Source of the DNA: Bacteroidota bacterium
GTDB lineage: Bacteria > Bacteroidota > Bacteroidia > Bacteroidales > F082
Length of the DNA: 64,000 nt
Direction: 5' to 3'
Assembly: GCA_016715945.1 (NCBI GenBank)
Contig: JADJXJ010000001.1
Location: forward strand, 1,550,001 to 1,614,000
How positions within the stretch are numbered: position 1 is the stretch's first letter; each line of letters begins with the position of its first letter. The position numbers and the translations under genes were made by a program. The notes beneath the pieces are model-generated. The model had not been told where the DNA came from, made no database searches, and saw only the letters and a list, made by a program, of their open reading frames with translations. Positions 43,926 through 51,726 of this stretch are shown here, piece after piece.

Positions 43926-45248
43926 ATGACCAAAACCATTGGTATCAGGCACGAAGACAAATATCTGATGGAGCGTCGGGCTGCCATCACACCTCAGCAT
44001 GTGAAAAAACTTGTTGCTCAGGGGATAAAAGTAATTGTGGAACATTCCGACAAACGGGTTTTTGCGGATACCGAATATGCCGAATCCGGGGCAACCGTTG
44101 CCAACGACCTCAGGGAGGCGGAGGTGATTGTTGGCGTGAAGGAAATACCGGCGCATCATTTTGAGCCGGGGAAGACTTATTTGTTTTTTTCGCACGTGGT
44201 CAAAGGGCAGCCTTACAACATGCCCATGCTGCACACCATGATGCAAAAAGGCTGCAACCTGATTGATTACGAAAAGATTGAGAATGAGGAAGGTAAGCGA
44301 CTGATCTTTTTCGGACGGTTTGCCGGTCTGGCCGGAGCCATCAACAGCCTTTGGTCGCTTGGTCAGCGCCTGAAGTACAAGGGAATCCACACTCCTTTTG
44401 CTGCGCTGAAACAAACCTATCGTTATGCTTCCTTGAACGAAGCCAGGGCTGCGGTTTCGGCCGCCGGACTTGAAATTGCAAGGTACGGCATCCCCGAGGG
44501 CCTTGCGCCGCTTGTGATAGGCATCACCGGCGACGGCAACGTGGCCAAAGGCGCGCACGAAATCTTAAACCTTCTGCCCGGAATCGAGCTATCGCCTGAA
44601 CAACTGCTGGCCACAAAAGCCGAAGACCTGCCGCGCAATGTGGTGGTGAAAGTCATCTTCCGCGAGCACGATCTTTCCCGTCCAAGACAAGCCGGCACAG
44701 CATTCGATCTGCAGCATTATTACCGCAACCCTCACCTCTACGAGAACCAGTTTGAGCAATATGTGCCTCACCTGAGCCTGCTCCTCAACTGCATGTACTG
44801 GGACAATCGCTACCCGCGCATTGTGACCAAAGATTTTCTTGAAAAACTCTTCAGCGCAGGCGAACCAAAGCTGCAGGTGATCGGCGACATCACCTGCGAT
44901 CCGGATGGTTCGATCGAATGTACCCACAAAGGCACCCCGATCGACGACCCGGTGTTTGTGTACAATCCATTTACCAGAAAATATAGAATGGGTTTCGAGG
45001 GTAAAGGCTTGCTGATTATGGCCGTGGACATTCTGCCAAGCGAGCTGCCACGCGAAGCCTCGATGAGTTTTGGCGATGCGCTCCTGCCTTATCTTCCGGC
45101 GATTGCAAATGCAGATTTCGGCCAAGCCTTCGAAAAGCTCGAACTTCCGTCGCCTATCCGAAAAGCCCTGATTCTGCACCGGGGCAAACTGACTTCAGCC
45201 TATGCCTACCTTGAAGCTCACGTATCAAAGATTGTTGATAATCAATAA
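43926..45248 (+). CDS. Lysine-ketoglutarate reductase (saccharopine-forming), LKR domain protein
   Basis: 440 residues from ATG 43926; the frame starts 51 bases earlier but the extension does not fit the family. The N-terminus IGIRHEDKYLMERRAAITPQHV is that of the alanine dehydrogenase/PNT-like LKR fold (RRAAITP). A nucleotide-binding segment (LVIGITGDGNVAKGAHEIL) follows in the middle, and GFEGKGLLIMAVDILPSELPREAS near the C-terminus is characteristic of the LKR half of animal AASS. It condenses lysine and 2-oxoglutarate to saccharopine. The saccharopine dehydrogenase gene follows 26 bases later, so the two halves of AASS are separate genes here. Confidence 0.88.
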   Translation: MTKTIGIRHEDKYLMERRAAITPQHVKKLVAQGIKVIVEHSDKRVFADTEYAESGATVANDLREAEVIVGVKEIPAHHFEPGKTYLFFSHVVKGQPYNMPMLHTMMQKGCNLIDYEKIENEEGKRLIFFGRFAGLAGAINSLWSLGQRLKYKGIHTPFAALKQTYRYASLNEARAAVSAAGLEIARYGIPEGLAPLVIGITGDGNVAKGAHEILNLLPGIELSPEQLLATKAEDLPRNVVVKVIFREHDLSRPRQAGTAFDLQHYYRNPHLYENQFEQYVPHLSLLLNCMYWDNRYPRIVTKDFLEKLFSAGEPKLQVIGDITCDPDGSIECTHKGTPIDDPVFVYNPFTRKYRMGFEGKGLLIMAVDILPSELPREASMSFGDALLPYLPAIANADFGQAFEKLELPSPIRKALILHRGKLTSAYAYLEAHVSKIVDNQ

Positions 45249-45274
45249 TATTCAAACAAAGCAAAACACATTTT

Positions 45275-46612
45275 ATGAAAAAAGTTCTCATTCTCGGTGC
45301 AGGCATGGTAGTCAAGCCGATTGTCACCTACCTGCTCGAAAAAGGATTTGAGGTCACCGTGGCCACCCGTACCAAATCAAAAGCTGAGGCCATGATCGGG
45401 GGGCACAAAAATGGACATGCCGTGGCCTGGGTGGTGGAAGATGAGCAGGGATTGTCGGATATGGTGGCAACCCACGACCTTACTGTGAGCCTGCTGCCCT
45501 GGATTCACCACATTACGGTGGCCAAACAATGCATCGCGCACAAGCGCAATATGGTGACAACCAGTTATGTAAAACCTGAGATGAAGGCGCTCGACGGCCA
45601 ATGTCACGAAGCAGGCATCATCATCCTCAACGAACTCGGTCTCGACCCGGGTATCGACCACATGTCGGCCATGCGCATCATTGACCATGTGCACGGAAAA
45701 GGTGGCAAGATTGACGAGTTTTACTCCATCTGCGGAGCACTGCCGGCCCCTGAAGCCGCTGACAATCCTTTCCGATACAAATTCAGCTGGAGTCCCAAAG
45801 GCGTTGTCATGGCCGGAAACAACGACGGCAAATACCTGCGCCACGGCAAACTGGTCGAAATACCCACCAAAGACCTGTTCAAGAACCCATTCAAGGTTGA
45901 TTTTCCGGGAGTTGGCCCGCTGGAAATCTACCCCAACCGCGACTCCCTGCCCTACATCGAACTTTACGGCATACCTGAAACCCAAACCATGTTTCGCGGC
46001 ACTTTCCGCCATCCGGGCTGGTGCGAGAGCATCGATGCCATGAAAGCCCTAAAGCTCATCACCTACGACGAATACGATTTCAGCGGAATGACCTATGCCG
46101 GCATGGTGGCCATGCTGATGGGCGAATCCGATTCGACCAACATCCGGTCGAAAGCCGCCCACTATCTGGGCATTCCGGAAGACGCCCATGCCCTCGATGC
46201 CATTGCCTGGCTGGGACTGTTCGACGAAACACCCATGAACCGGCAAAAGACCAGCCCCTTTGAGATCACTTCCGACCTGATGATCGAAAAAATGGAACTT
46301 AAGCCCGAGGAGCGCGACATGGTGGTGATGCAACACATCTTCAAAGCTAGCTATCCCGACGGAAAGGAAGAGATTATCAAATCGTCCATGCTCGATTTCG
46401 GCACCCTGGCCACCGATACAGCTGTGGCCCGGACCGTGGCCTTGCCCGCAGCCATTGGCGTAGAAATGATCCTGAACGGAGAAATTACGGAAACAGGCGT
46501 GCATATCCCCGTTTTGCCTGGCATTTACAATCCCATCCTGAACCGTCTCGAGGACATGAATATCCGCATGGTGGAACAATACGGCCTTCCCCTGTCGGAG
46601 AACATTCAATAA
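45275..46612 (+). CDS. Saccharopine dehydrogenase (L-glutamate-forming type)
   Basis: 445 residues. N-terminal Rossmann motif LILGAGMVVKPIVTYLLEKG (residues 5-24), followed by VSLLPWIHHITVAKQCI, TTSYVKPEM, and the family block ELGLDPGIDHMSAMRIID. Substrate-side segments FRGTFRHPGWCESI and the C-terminal TVALPAAIGVEMIL agree with the LYS9/AASS C-terminal half. It probably oxidises saccharopine to glutamate and 2-aminoadipate semialdehyde, completing lysine degradation started by the upstream LKR protein (or the reverse, in lysine synthesis). Followed by a strong terminator. Confidence 0.9.
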   Translation: MKKVLILGAGMVVKPIVTYLLEKGFEVTVATRTKSKAEAMIGGHKNGHAVAWVVEDEQGLSDMVATHDLTVSLLPWIHHITVAKQCIAHKRNMVTTSYVKPEMKALDGQCHEAGIIILNELGLDPGIDHMSAMRIIDHVHGKGGKIDEFYSICGALPAPEAADNPFRYKFSWSPKGVVMAGNNDGKYLRHGKLVEIPTKDLFKNPFKVDFPGVGPLEIYPNRDSLPYIELYGIPETQTMFRGTFRHPGWCESIDAMKALKLITYDEYDFSGMTYAGMVAMLMGESDSTNIRSKAAHYLGIPEDAHALDAIAWLGLFDETPMNRQKTSPFEITSDLMIEKMELKPEERDMVVMQHIFKASYPDGKEEIIKSSMLDFGTLATDTAVARTVALPAAIGVEMILNGEITETGVHIPVLPGIYNPILNRLEDMNIRMVEQYGLPLSENIQ

Positions 46613-46637
46613 ACCGATTTTCAATACCTTTGATAAT

Positions 46638-46669
46638 AACCGGCATACAAGCATATGCCGGTTTTTTTT
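46638..46669 (+). terminator. Intrinsic terminator of the LKR-SDH operon
   Basis: Arms AACCGGCATA (46638-46647) and TATGCCGGTT (46654-46663) are perfect; six-base loop; T run continues to 46669. Begins 26 bases after the SDH stop. Confidence 0.93.
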
Positions 46670-46732
46670 GCTCCTGCCATCACGCGATCTTCATACCGGC
46701 ATTCGCACCGGCTGCGTAATGCAGGCATTGGT

Positions 46733-46740
46733 TACTTTTG
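46733..46740 (+). promoter_or_regulatory. TAnnTTTG element upstream of the DjlA-like gene
   Basis: TACTTTTG matches the consensus in all eight defined positions and lies 14 bases before ATG 46754. No TTTG was seen 17-23 bases upstream, so only the downstream half is supported. Confidence 0.35.
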
Positions 46741-46753
46741 CAAAAAACAACAT

Positions 46754-47560
46754 ATGCCGTCTTTTTTCTCCATTTTGCTCATTATCCTCGTTGCATACCT
46801 GGTGTTCGGACGTTCGCGCCGGCAAATCAGGAGACCTTCGGCAGGATTTCGTTATGGCCGCTGGATTGGCGGCGGCATCGGATGGGCGCTCGGCGGCCCC
46901 ATAGGCGCTTTGCTTGGATTTGCCATCGGAAGCCTGACCGAGGAAGCAAAACAAACCGACACCGGAGCGCCTGTAACCCGACCAGGCGATTTCAAGCTTA
47001 GCCTGATGGTGCTTACTGCTGTCATCATGAAGGCCGACAACAAGGTCAAAAAATCTGAACTCAACTTCGTCAAAGACTTTCTGGTCAGGCAGTTTGGAAA
47101 GGAACAAGCTGGAGAAATGCTTTTGCTGCTGCGCGAGCTCCTGAAAAAAGACATTGACGTGCAGGCTGTGGCAAATCAGATTGGCATGATGATGGATCCG
47201 GCGGCCAAACAGCAACTGCTTCATTATCTGTTTGGCATCAGTGCAGCCGACGGGGAACTCACCGGGCAAGAAAAGTCGCTGCTGCATCGCATTTCAAGAT
47301 ACATGGGTATTCCGGAACCTGATTTTCAGGCCATGCTTTCGATGTTTGCCGGAAAACTATACAATCCGTACGAGGTATTGGAAATTAGCCCGGATGCGTC
47401 TGACGAAGAGGTGAAAAAAGCTTACCGCAAAGCCGCCCTGAAGTATCACCCCGACCGTGTGGCCCACCTGGGTGAGGACATTAAAAAAGATGCCGAGGAA
47501 AAATTCAAAAAAATCGCTGAGGCCTACGAGAACATCAGAAAACAACGTGCTATGGCCTGA
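46754..47560 (+). CDS. DjlA-like co-chaperone (TerB plus J domain)
   Basis: 268 residues from ATG 46754. An N-terminal membrane helix (about 3-18) is followed by a Gly-rich hydrophobic segment (about 35-60, GRWIGGGIGWALGGPIGALL). A TerB-like helical domain covers about 78-200 (DNKVKKSELNFV, GISAADGELTGQEKSLL). The J domain at 203-265 contains YEVLEISPDASDEEVKKAYR and the HPD triad at 232-234. This is the arrangement of DjlA, a membrane-anchored partner of DnaK. It is likely its own transcription unit, between the SDH terminator and the stress-protein gene. Confidence 0.9.
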   Translation: MPSFFSILLIILVAYLVFGRSRRQIRRPSAGFRYGRWIGGGIGWALGGPIGALLGFAIGSLTEEAKQTDTGAPVTRPGDFKLSLMVLTAVIMKADNKVKKSELNFVKDFLVRQFGKEQAGEMLLLLRELLKKDIDVQAVANQIGMMMDPAAKQQLLHYLFGISAADGELTGQEKSLLHRISRYMGIPEPDFQAMLSMFAGKLYNPYEVLEISPDASDEEVKKAYRKAALKYHPDRVAHLGEDIKKDAEEKFKKIAEAYENIRKQRAMA

Positions 47561-47644
47561 TTCATATGCGATTGCTCAACTCTCAGGAAAGTAACCGAAA
47601 TAAGGACAAATACACCCCTGTGTCATATCTCAAAATTCTGGCGG

Positions 47645-47676
47645 CTTGATCTTGTAAAACAGGTAGCGTAATTTCG
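47645..47676 (+). promoter_or_regulatory. Candidate promoter of the universal stress protein gene
   Basis: CTTG (47645-47648) and TAATTTCG (47669-47676; seven of eight) are 20 bases apart, ending 21 bases before ATG 47698. Confidence 0.4.
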
Positions 47677-47697
47677 CATCAGCATAAAACATTCATT

Positions 47698-48579
47698 ATG
47701 AACGTCATCATTGCCACCGATTTCAGCGAGTTTTCCGACAACCTGTTGCCTTATGCCACACAACTGCTGCGCAACACAGGCGGGAAAGTCATCTTGTTTC
47801 ATTCCTTTGGCGATTATGTGCTTCCGGGCGAACCAGGACTTCCGGGCATGATGGAGTCGGAGGCCTACCTGAACCGCGAGCTGATGGCCGAGCTGGAATC
47901 GCAGGCACGCTTGCAGATGGCACAGGTGGAAGCGAAGTTCAGCGATATGCTTAAAACTCTCGAAGCCCATAATATTGAAATTGAGACCGTTATAAAGGGT
48001 GGCGAACCCGACATGGGCCTGGGCGAACTGATTGCTGAGCGCCATATCGACCTTGTGCTTCTTGGCACCAGGGGCAAAGGAAGAAAAGGGTTTCTCGAAG
48101 GCAGCATGGCCAGGCGCATCATGGAAAGCATACCTACCCCACTGCTGATCATACCAGAAGGATACAGCTACCGCGAAAACAACAAAATCCTCTACGCCAC
48201 CAGCCTGAACAAAAACGACGAAGCAGCCATCCGCCTGCTGCTCGAGCTGCTCGACCCCTACGACCCGGAGCTGCATGTAATTCATCTGCAATGGGATATC
48301 ACAAAACAGGAACCGGTGCTGCGCATGGAAACGCTGCGGCAGACATTTATCAAAGAAGTTGAACTGGGCAAACTGAAGTTTCAGCTGATTCCGGCCCGAA
48401 ATGCGCGCGAAGACCTGAAAACCTATTGTGCAGCACACGACATCAGCATGGCCTCGTTCATTGCCAACAAACGCTCGTGGCTGGACTATCTTTTCCGCGG
48501 AAAGGTGGGGAAGAACGATTTCTTCGCACTGAATATTCCCATGCTCACCTTTCGCTTCGATCCTGAGCTGCGTCCCTGA
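47698..48579 (+). CDS. Tandem universal stress protein (UspA-type)
   Basis: 293 residues in two Usp folds. The first domain (1-152) begins MNVIIATDFSEFSDNLLPYA and carries the ATP-binding signature GTRGKGRKGFLEGS (123-136) ahead of IPTPLLIIP. The second (about 160-293) keeps the fold (ILYATSLNKNDEAAIRLLLELL) but lacks that signature, so only one nucleotide site is likely. Such tandem proteins are common in Bacteroidota stress responses; the specific signal is unknown. It converges with the following GT4 gene. Confidence 0.88.
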   Translation: MNVIIATDFSEFSDNLLPYATQLLRNTGGKVILFHSFGDYVLPGEPGLPGMMESEAYLNRELMAELESQARLQMAQVEAKFSDMLKTLEAHNIEIETVIKGGEPDMGLGELIAERHIDLVLLGTRGKGRKGFLEGSMARRIMESIPTPLLIIPEGYSYRENNKILYATSLNKNDEAAIRLLLELLDPYDPELHVIHLQWDITKQEPVLRMETLRQTFIKEVELGKLKFQLIPARNAREDLKTYCAAHDISMASFIANKRSWLDYLFRGKVGKNDFFALNIPMLTFRFDPELRP

Positions 48580-48589
48580 AGCCTATGCT

Positions 48590-49744
48590 TTATCGGGCAA
48601 TTTCCCTGTACCATTCGTGAAGCAGCCTTCCGACCGCTTCCTTGCTGTTGGTCTCGACCACGCAATTGCGCAATTCAGCCGCATCGAACGAAGCAAGCAT
48701 GTTGAGCATCCTGTCCATTGCCCAGACGAGCTTTTGTTCATCGCCCGGCGGAACCAGCATGCCATTTGAAGGGTTGATCAGCTCCGAAATCCCGCCGACG
48801 TCGGTGGCTACCACAGGCAGCCCGCAGGCCAGGGCTTCCGGAATGACCACCGGAAGGTTTTCGTAGTTGCTGAACAATACCAGAAAGTGACCCTGCGCCA
48901 GTTGCTCAGCCAGCTCCTGGCCCTCAATCAGACCTGTAAACCTCACATATTCAAGCATATCAAGCGAAAGTGCCTGCTGTTTGATGGCATCGAAATCCAT
49001 GCCTTCGCCAATCAACACACACTCAAAATCAGTACGTTGCTGCCGGAGCGATTTGAGGGCGCGCAATAGCCCGGAGATATTTTTTGAGCGGTCTTCGAAA
49101 CAACTTACATGAACGATTTGCCTGGGAAAGTCGCGTTTGCGCGCTGCGGGCTGAAAGCGTGCGGTGTCAACGACATTTGGCAGGATGCGTACGTCCTGGT
49201 TCGTCATTTTATGGGCCTGCATTGCCCGGGCCAGGTTTTGTGTTACGGTGGTCAGCATGGATGCCCTGCGCACAAGAAACCTCGTCAGGCCTTTGCGCAC
49301 CAGCCCTTTGAATTCGTTGCGCGAGGGGATGTAGCGCGACCAATGCTCGGTGATGAGGTAAGGGATGCCGTAGCGGACTTTGTACCACCAGGCAATCAGC
49401 GCCAGGCGGGTAAGTACATGCACGTGAATGAGGTCGGGTACGCCATGTTTCCTGCGAACCAGCCTGATTCCCAAAAAGTTTGCCCTCAGAAACCGCCAGA
49501 GATTTAGCAGCCTGGAAAACGATTTTGGAAAATAGATGACAAAAGTTGTCAGTCCGGGTTCGTTGGTTTCGACAACTTCGTATCCCCGTGACCTTTTGTC
49601 ATCAGCATGCACATAAACCACCGAAACCTGGCAAAAGCTGGATACCGCTTCGGCATGACGACGAATGAACAAGCCGGGCATTGGATCGTATCTATTTGGA
49701 TACCAACGCGGCAGATAGAGTACATGCAGTTTCTGGCTGTTCAT
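48590..49744 (-). CDS. GT4 family glycosyltransferase
   Basis: 384 residues. N-terminal YLPRWYPNRYDPMPGLFIRRHA is a common GT4 opening. The acceptor half contains LIHVHVLTRLALIAWW and LITEHWSRYIPSRN. The donor half contains VSCFEDRSKNISGLLRAL and FSNYENLPVVIPEALACGLPVVATD (EX7E). It overlaps the NadR-like kinase gene by four bases, which is unexpected for a transferase, and is far from the main glycan cluster. It may glycosylate a lipid or a protein, but no target is visible. Confidence 0.87.
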   Translation of the reverse strand: MNSQKLHVLYLPRWYPNRYDPMPGLFIRRHAEAVSSFCQVSVVYVHADDKRSRGYEVVETNEPGLTTFVIYFPKSFSRLLNLWRFLRANFLGIRLVRRKHGVPDLIHVHVLTRLALIAWWYKVRYGIPYLITEHWSRYIPSRNEFKGLVRKGLTRFLVRRASMLTTVTQNLARAMQAHKMTNQDVRILPNVVDTARFQPAARKRDFPRQIVHVSCFEDRSKNISGLLRALKSLRQQRTDFECVLIGEGMDFDAIKQQALSLDMLEYVRFTGLIEGQELAEQLAQGHFLVLFSNYENLPVVIPEALACGLPVVATDVGGISELINPSNGMLVPPGDEQKLVWAMDRMLNMLASFDAAELRNCVVETNSKEAVGRLLHEWYREIAR

Positions 49745-50262
49745 TCTTTTACACCCAACACCTGATTCACCTTACCGATAGCGTTCTGAAGGCGCTGATT
49801 TCCAGCCCCGCTGATCACCGCATAGGGCCAGTTGCGTGCTTCGAGCTCCGCCCGATACAAATTAAACAAAGCATCGCGCTTGTCCGGATGTTCGCGCAGC
49901 GGATCGGGCTGCCAGGGCAGGTCGATGTCGCAAAGCAGATAAAGATCGAACTCCTGACGGTCGGTAAGCTGCCGGATGCTTTCGGGGCATGTGCCAAAGA
50001 CAAACTCACTCCAGATTTTGCACACAAGCAACTCAGTATCAGCAAAAAGCAAGGGCGAATCTTTGACCATGGCATTGCGGATGAGCTGGTCCTGACGCAT
50101 GGCGATGTATTCAATGTCTTCGGGGGTGTACTTCCTGCCAAGGTTTTGCAGATAAGTGCGCGCAAATTCGGGCACCCAGAGGCAGCCGTAATACACTGCC
50201 AGCCTAGAGGCCAGCCACGATTTGCCGGTCGATTCCGGACCGGTCACAGCTACTTTAAGCAT
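49741..50262 (-). CDS. NadR-like nucleoside/vitamin kinase (P-loop)
   Basis: 173 residues. Walker A is GPESTGKS (8-15) and the LID/Arg region follows. Motifs VPEFARTYL, YIAMRQDQLI and FADTELLVCKIWSEF match the kinase half of NadR-like proteins, and LLCDIDLPWQPDPLREHPDKR is a hallmark of the C-terminal region. NadR-type enzymes phosphorylate ribosylnicotinamide. Here it stands alone, without the HTH or adenylyltransferase domains. It overlaps the PnuC-type gene by 8 bases, so uptake and phosphorylation are probably coupled; the substrate may be nicotinamide riboside or thiamine. Confidence 0.83.
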   Translation of the reverse strand: MLKVAVTGPESTGKSWLASRLAVYYGCLWVPEFARTYLQNLGRKYTPEDIEYIAMRQDQLIRNAMVKDSPLLFADTELLVCKIWSEFVFGTCPESIRQLTDRQEFDLYLLCDIDLPWQPDPLREHPDKRDALFNLYRAELEARNWPYAVISGAGNQRLQNAIGKVNQVLGVKE

Positions 50263-50863
50263 ACACGGCCTCCTTTCGCCAGCGGATGAGTCCGAGCACC
50301 GCCAGGATTAAAAACACAAAAAACTGAAAACTTGTGAATACCAACTCTTTATGAAAATATAACGGGACAGAAACCACATCGCCAACAATCCAGTAGATCC
50401 AGTTTTCAACCTTTTTGAGCGCCATCAGCCACATGCCGGTGATAAAGATGGCAGTTGTGAAGGCATCCATGTAAGGTACTGTGCTGTCGGTATAGCGACG
50501 CAAGACATATTGCATGACAACAAAAGAAAAAGCAGTAGATACCAACGCAATGAGATTCAATTTTCTACTGGCCCAGCTCACCGGCAATTGCGGCCTTCCT
50601 TCCGACGGCTGCAACCACTTGTACCAACCATAGACACTCATAACAAAATACACCCAGTTGATGAACATATCGGCATACAGGCCAACCTTGTAAGTGATGT
50701 ACACATAAATCAGCACGCTGATGATGCCTGTCGGAAACACCAGGATGTTGACCTTCATGCTGTAAAACACGCTCAGCAGGCCAAACACAACGGCAACCAG
50801 CTCGAGGGTACTGCTCTGAATAATGTTGTCGGCAAAGAGTTGCCAGAACTCACTCGGCGTCAT
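50255..50863 (-). CDS. pnuC: PnuC-family vitamin transporter (nicotinamide riboside or thiamine)
   Basis: 202 residues from ATG 50861-50863; a 13-codon upstream extension was rejected. Seven hydrophobic helices. The diagnostic parts are NWVYFVMSVYGWYKW (about 70-84) and ENWIYWIVGDVVSVPLYF in the C-terminal half. The family transports nicotinamide riboside by facilitated diffusion, with trapping by phosphorylation. A thiamine-transporting subgroup (PnuT) exists in Bacteroidota. The start overlaps the thiamine-binding-like gene by 14 bases and the end overlaps the kinase gene by 8, so all are co-translated. Confidence 0.9.
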   Translation of the reverse strand: MTPSEFWQLFADNIIQSSTLELVAVVFGLLSVFYSMKVNILVFPTGIISVLIYVYITYKVGLYADMFINWVYFVMSVYGWYKWLQPSEGRPQLPVSWASRKLNLIALVSTAFSFVVMQYVLRRYTDSTVPYMDAFTTAIFITGMWLMALKKVENWIYWIVGDVVSVPLYFHKELVFTSFQFFVFLILAVLGLIRWRKEAVYA

Positions 50864-51110
50864 AGCGAATATTACGGTCGCTGTTGACAATCTTGAGCAC
50901 AAACACGGAGTGCGGCAACTCGAACGACCTTTTAATTTCGTTTTGCAAAGCTTGCATTACGGCATCGTACTCACCGAAAACCTGAGTGCTTAGTCCGTTT
51001 GTAACACACTGTATATCTGAGTATTGATTTAATCTTTCAATAAATTCACGAATCGGCGGGATGTACTCTTCCACCAGGGGGTAGTAGCTTATGTCGACCG
51101 AAATTTTCAT
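50850..51110 (-). CDS. YkoF/MTH1187-like thiamine-binding family protein
   Basis: 86 residues from ATG 51108-51110; a 74-codon extension overlaps the divergent gene and was rejected. The protein starts MKISVDISYYPLVEEYIPPI and continues FIERLNQYSDIQCVTNGLST and VFGEYDAVMQALQNEI. This is the ferredoxin-like fold of the family (Pfam Thiamine_BP), some members of which bind thiamine. It is the first gene of the PnuC operon, which favours a vitamin-related role. Ligand unproven. Confidence 0.78.
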   Translation of the reverse strand: MKISVDISYYPLVEEYIPPIREFIERLNQYSDIQCVTNGLSTQVFGEYDAVMQALQNEIKRSFELPHSVFVLKIVNSDRNIRYDAE

Positions 51111-51127
51111 CTGTATTAAAATTTGTG

Positions 51128-51141
51128 TAAAATTAGCTTTT
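51128..51141. promoter_or_regulatory. Overlapping divergent promoter elements (PnuC operon / DUF423 gene)
   Basis: Plus-strand TAAAATTA (51128-51135) gives minus-strand TAATTTTA (seven of eight to TAnnTTTG), with an ATTG 18 bases upstream (plus CAAT 51154-51157). The plus strand carries TAGCTTTT (51134-51141, seven of eight) 28 bases before ATG 51169. Both need checking. Confidence 0.3.
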
Positions 51142-51168
51142 CTTCGCGTTCTCCAATCTTTCAACCGC

Positions 51169-51564
51169 ATGAAGCAATACAGGATAATCGTCACCGGCGC
51201 GGCTCTTGCCGCCCTGGCCGTGGCAGCCGGAGCTTTTGGCGCCCATGGACTTAAAGGGAAAATTTCACCTGCCGACCTGGCAAATTTCGAAACAGCAGTG
51301 AGGTACCAGCTGATCCATGCCCTGGCCATCATACTTCTTGGAGCTATCAGTAATCAATTGCAAAATAAGCTGGCAACCTGGTCATTCAGAGCGTTTTGGT
51401 TTGGGGTGATATGTTTCTCCGGCTCACTTTACCTGCTTTCCACCAAAACCCTCAGTTCGCTAGAATTGGCCTGGTTGTGGCCAGTTACGCCCCTGGGTGG
51501 TGTGAGCATGATTCTGGGCTGGATATTGTTGGCCTTGGCTGCATACAAATCATCAAATGCCTGA
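51169..51564 (+). CDS. DUF423 small membrane protein
   Basis: 131 residues from ATG 51169; the frame starts earlier but would overlap the divergent gene. Four membrane helices. Family signatures are present: AGAFGAHGLKG near residue 20 and ETAVRYQLIHALAIIL, with CFSGSLYLL and GWILLALAAY in the C-terminal half. The function of DUF423 (YgdD-like) is unknown. It lies divergent from the vitamin operon, 58 bases away, and ends 162 bases before the VCBS-repeat gene. Confidence 0.9.
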   Translation: MKQYRIIVTGAALAALAVAAGAFGAHGLKGKISPADLANFETAVRYQLIHALAIILLGAISNQLQNKLATWSFRAFWFGVICFSGSLYLLSTKTLSSLELAWLWPVTPLGGVSMILGWILLALAAYKSSNA

Positions 51565-51650
51565 TCAGGATCAAGGCCGGGTCTTCTTATTATAACTTAT
51601 TCATATTTAATTTATTAAATCTTCAGGCGCAGAATACCTGTCGTGAAACC

Positions 51651-51680
51651 TTTTTTAAATAACCTTAAAAATTAGCTTTG
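51651..51680 (+). promoter_or_regulatory. Candidate promoter of the VCBS-repeat type IX cargo
   Basis: TTTT (51651-51654) and a perfect TAGCTTTG (51673-51680), 18 bases apart. The leader to ATG 51727 is about 40 bases. A four-codon frame (ATG 51716 to TGA 51728-51730) overlaps the real start by a few bases. Confidence 0.55.
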
Positions 51681-51726
51681 TGGGGCATTTGTCAGCTCAG
51701 TTCACAAACAAAAAAATGAAAAGAAA

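Noticed and set aside
51111..51168. Possible TPP riboswitch before the vitamin operon
   Set aside because: The gap is 58 bases, too short, and lacks the CUGAGA and ACCUGA-type core.
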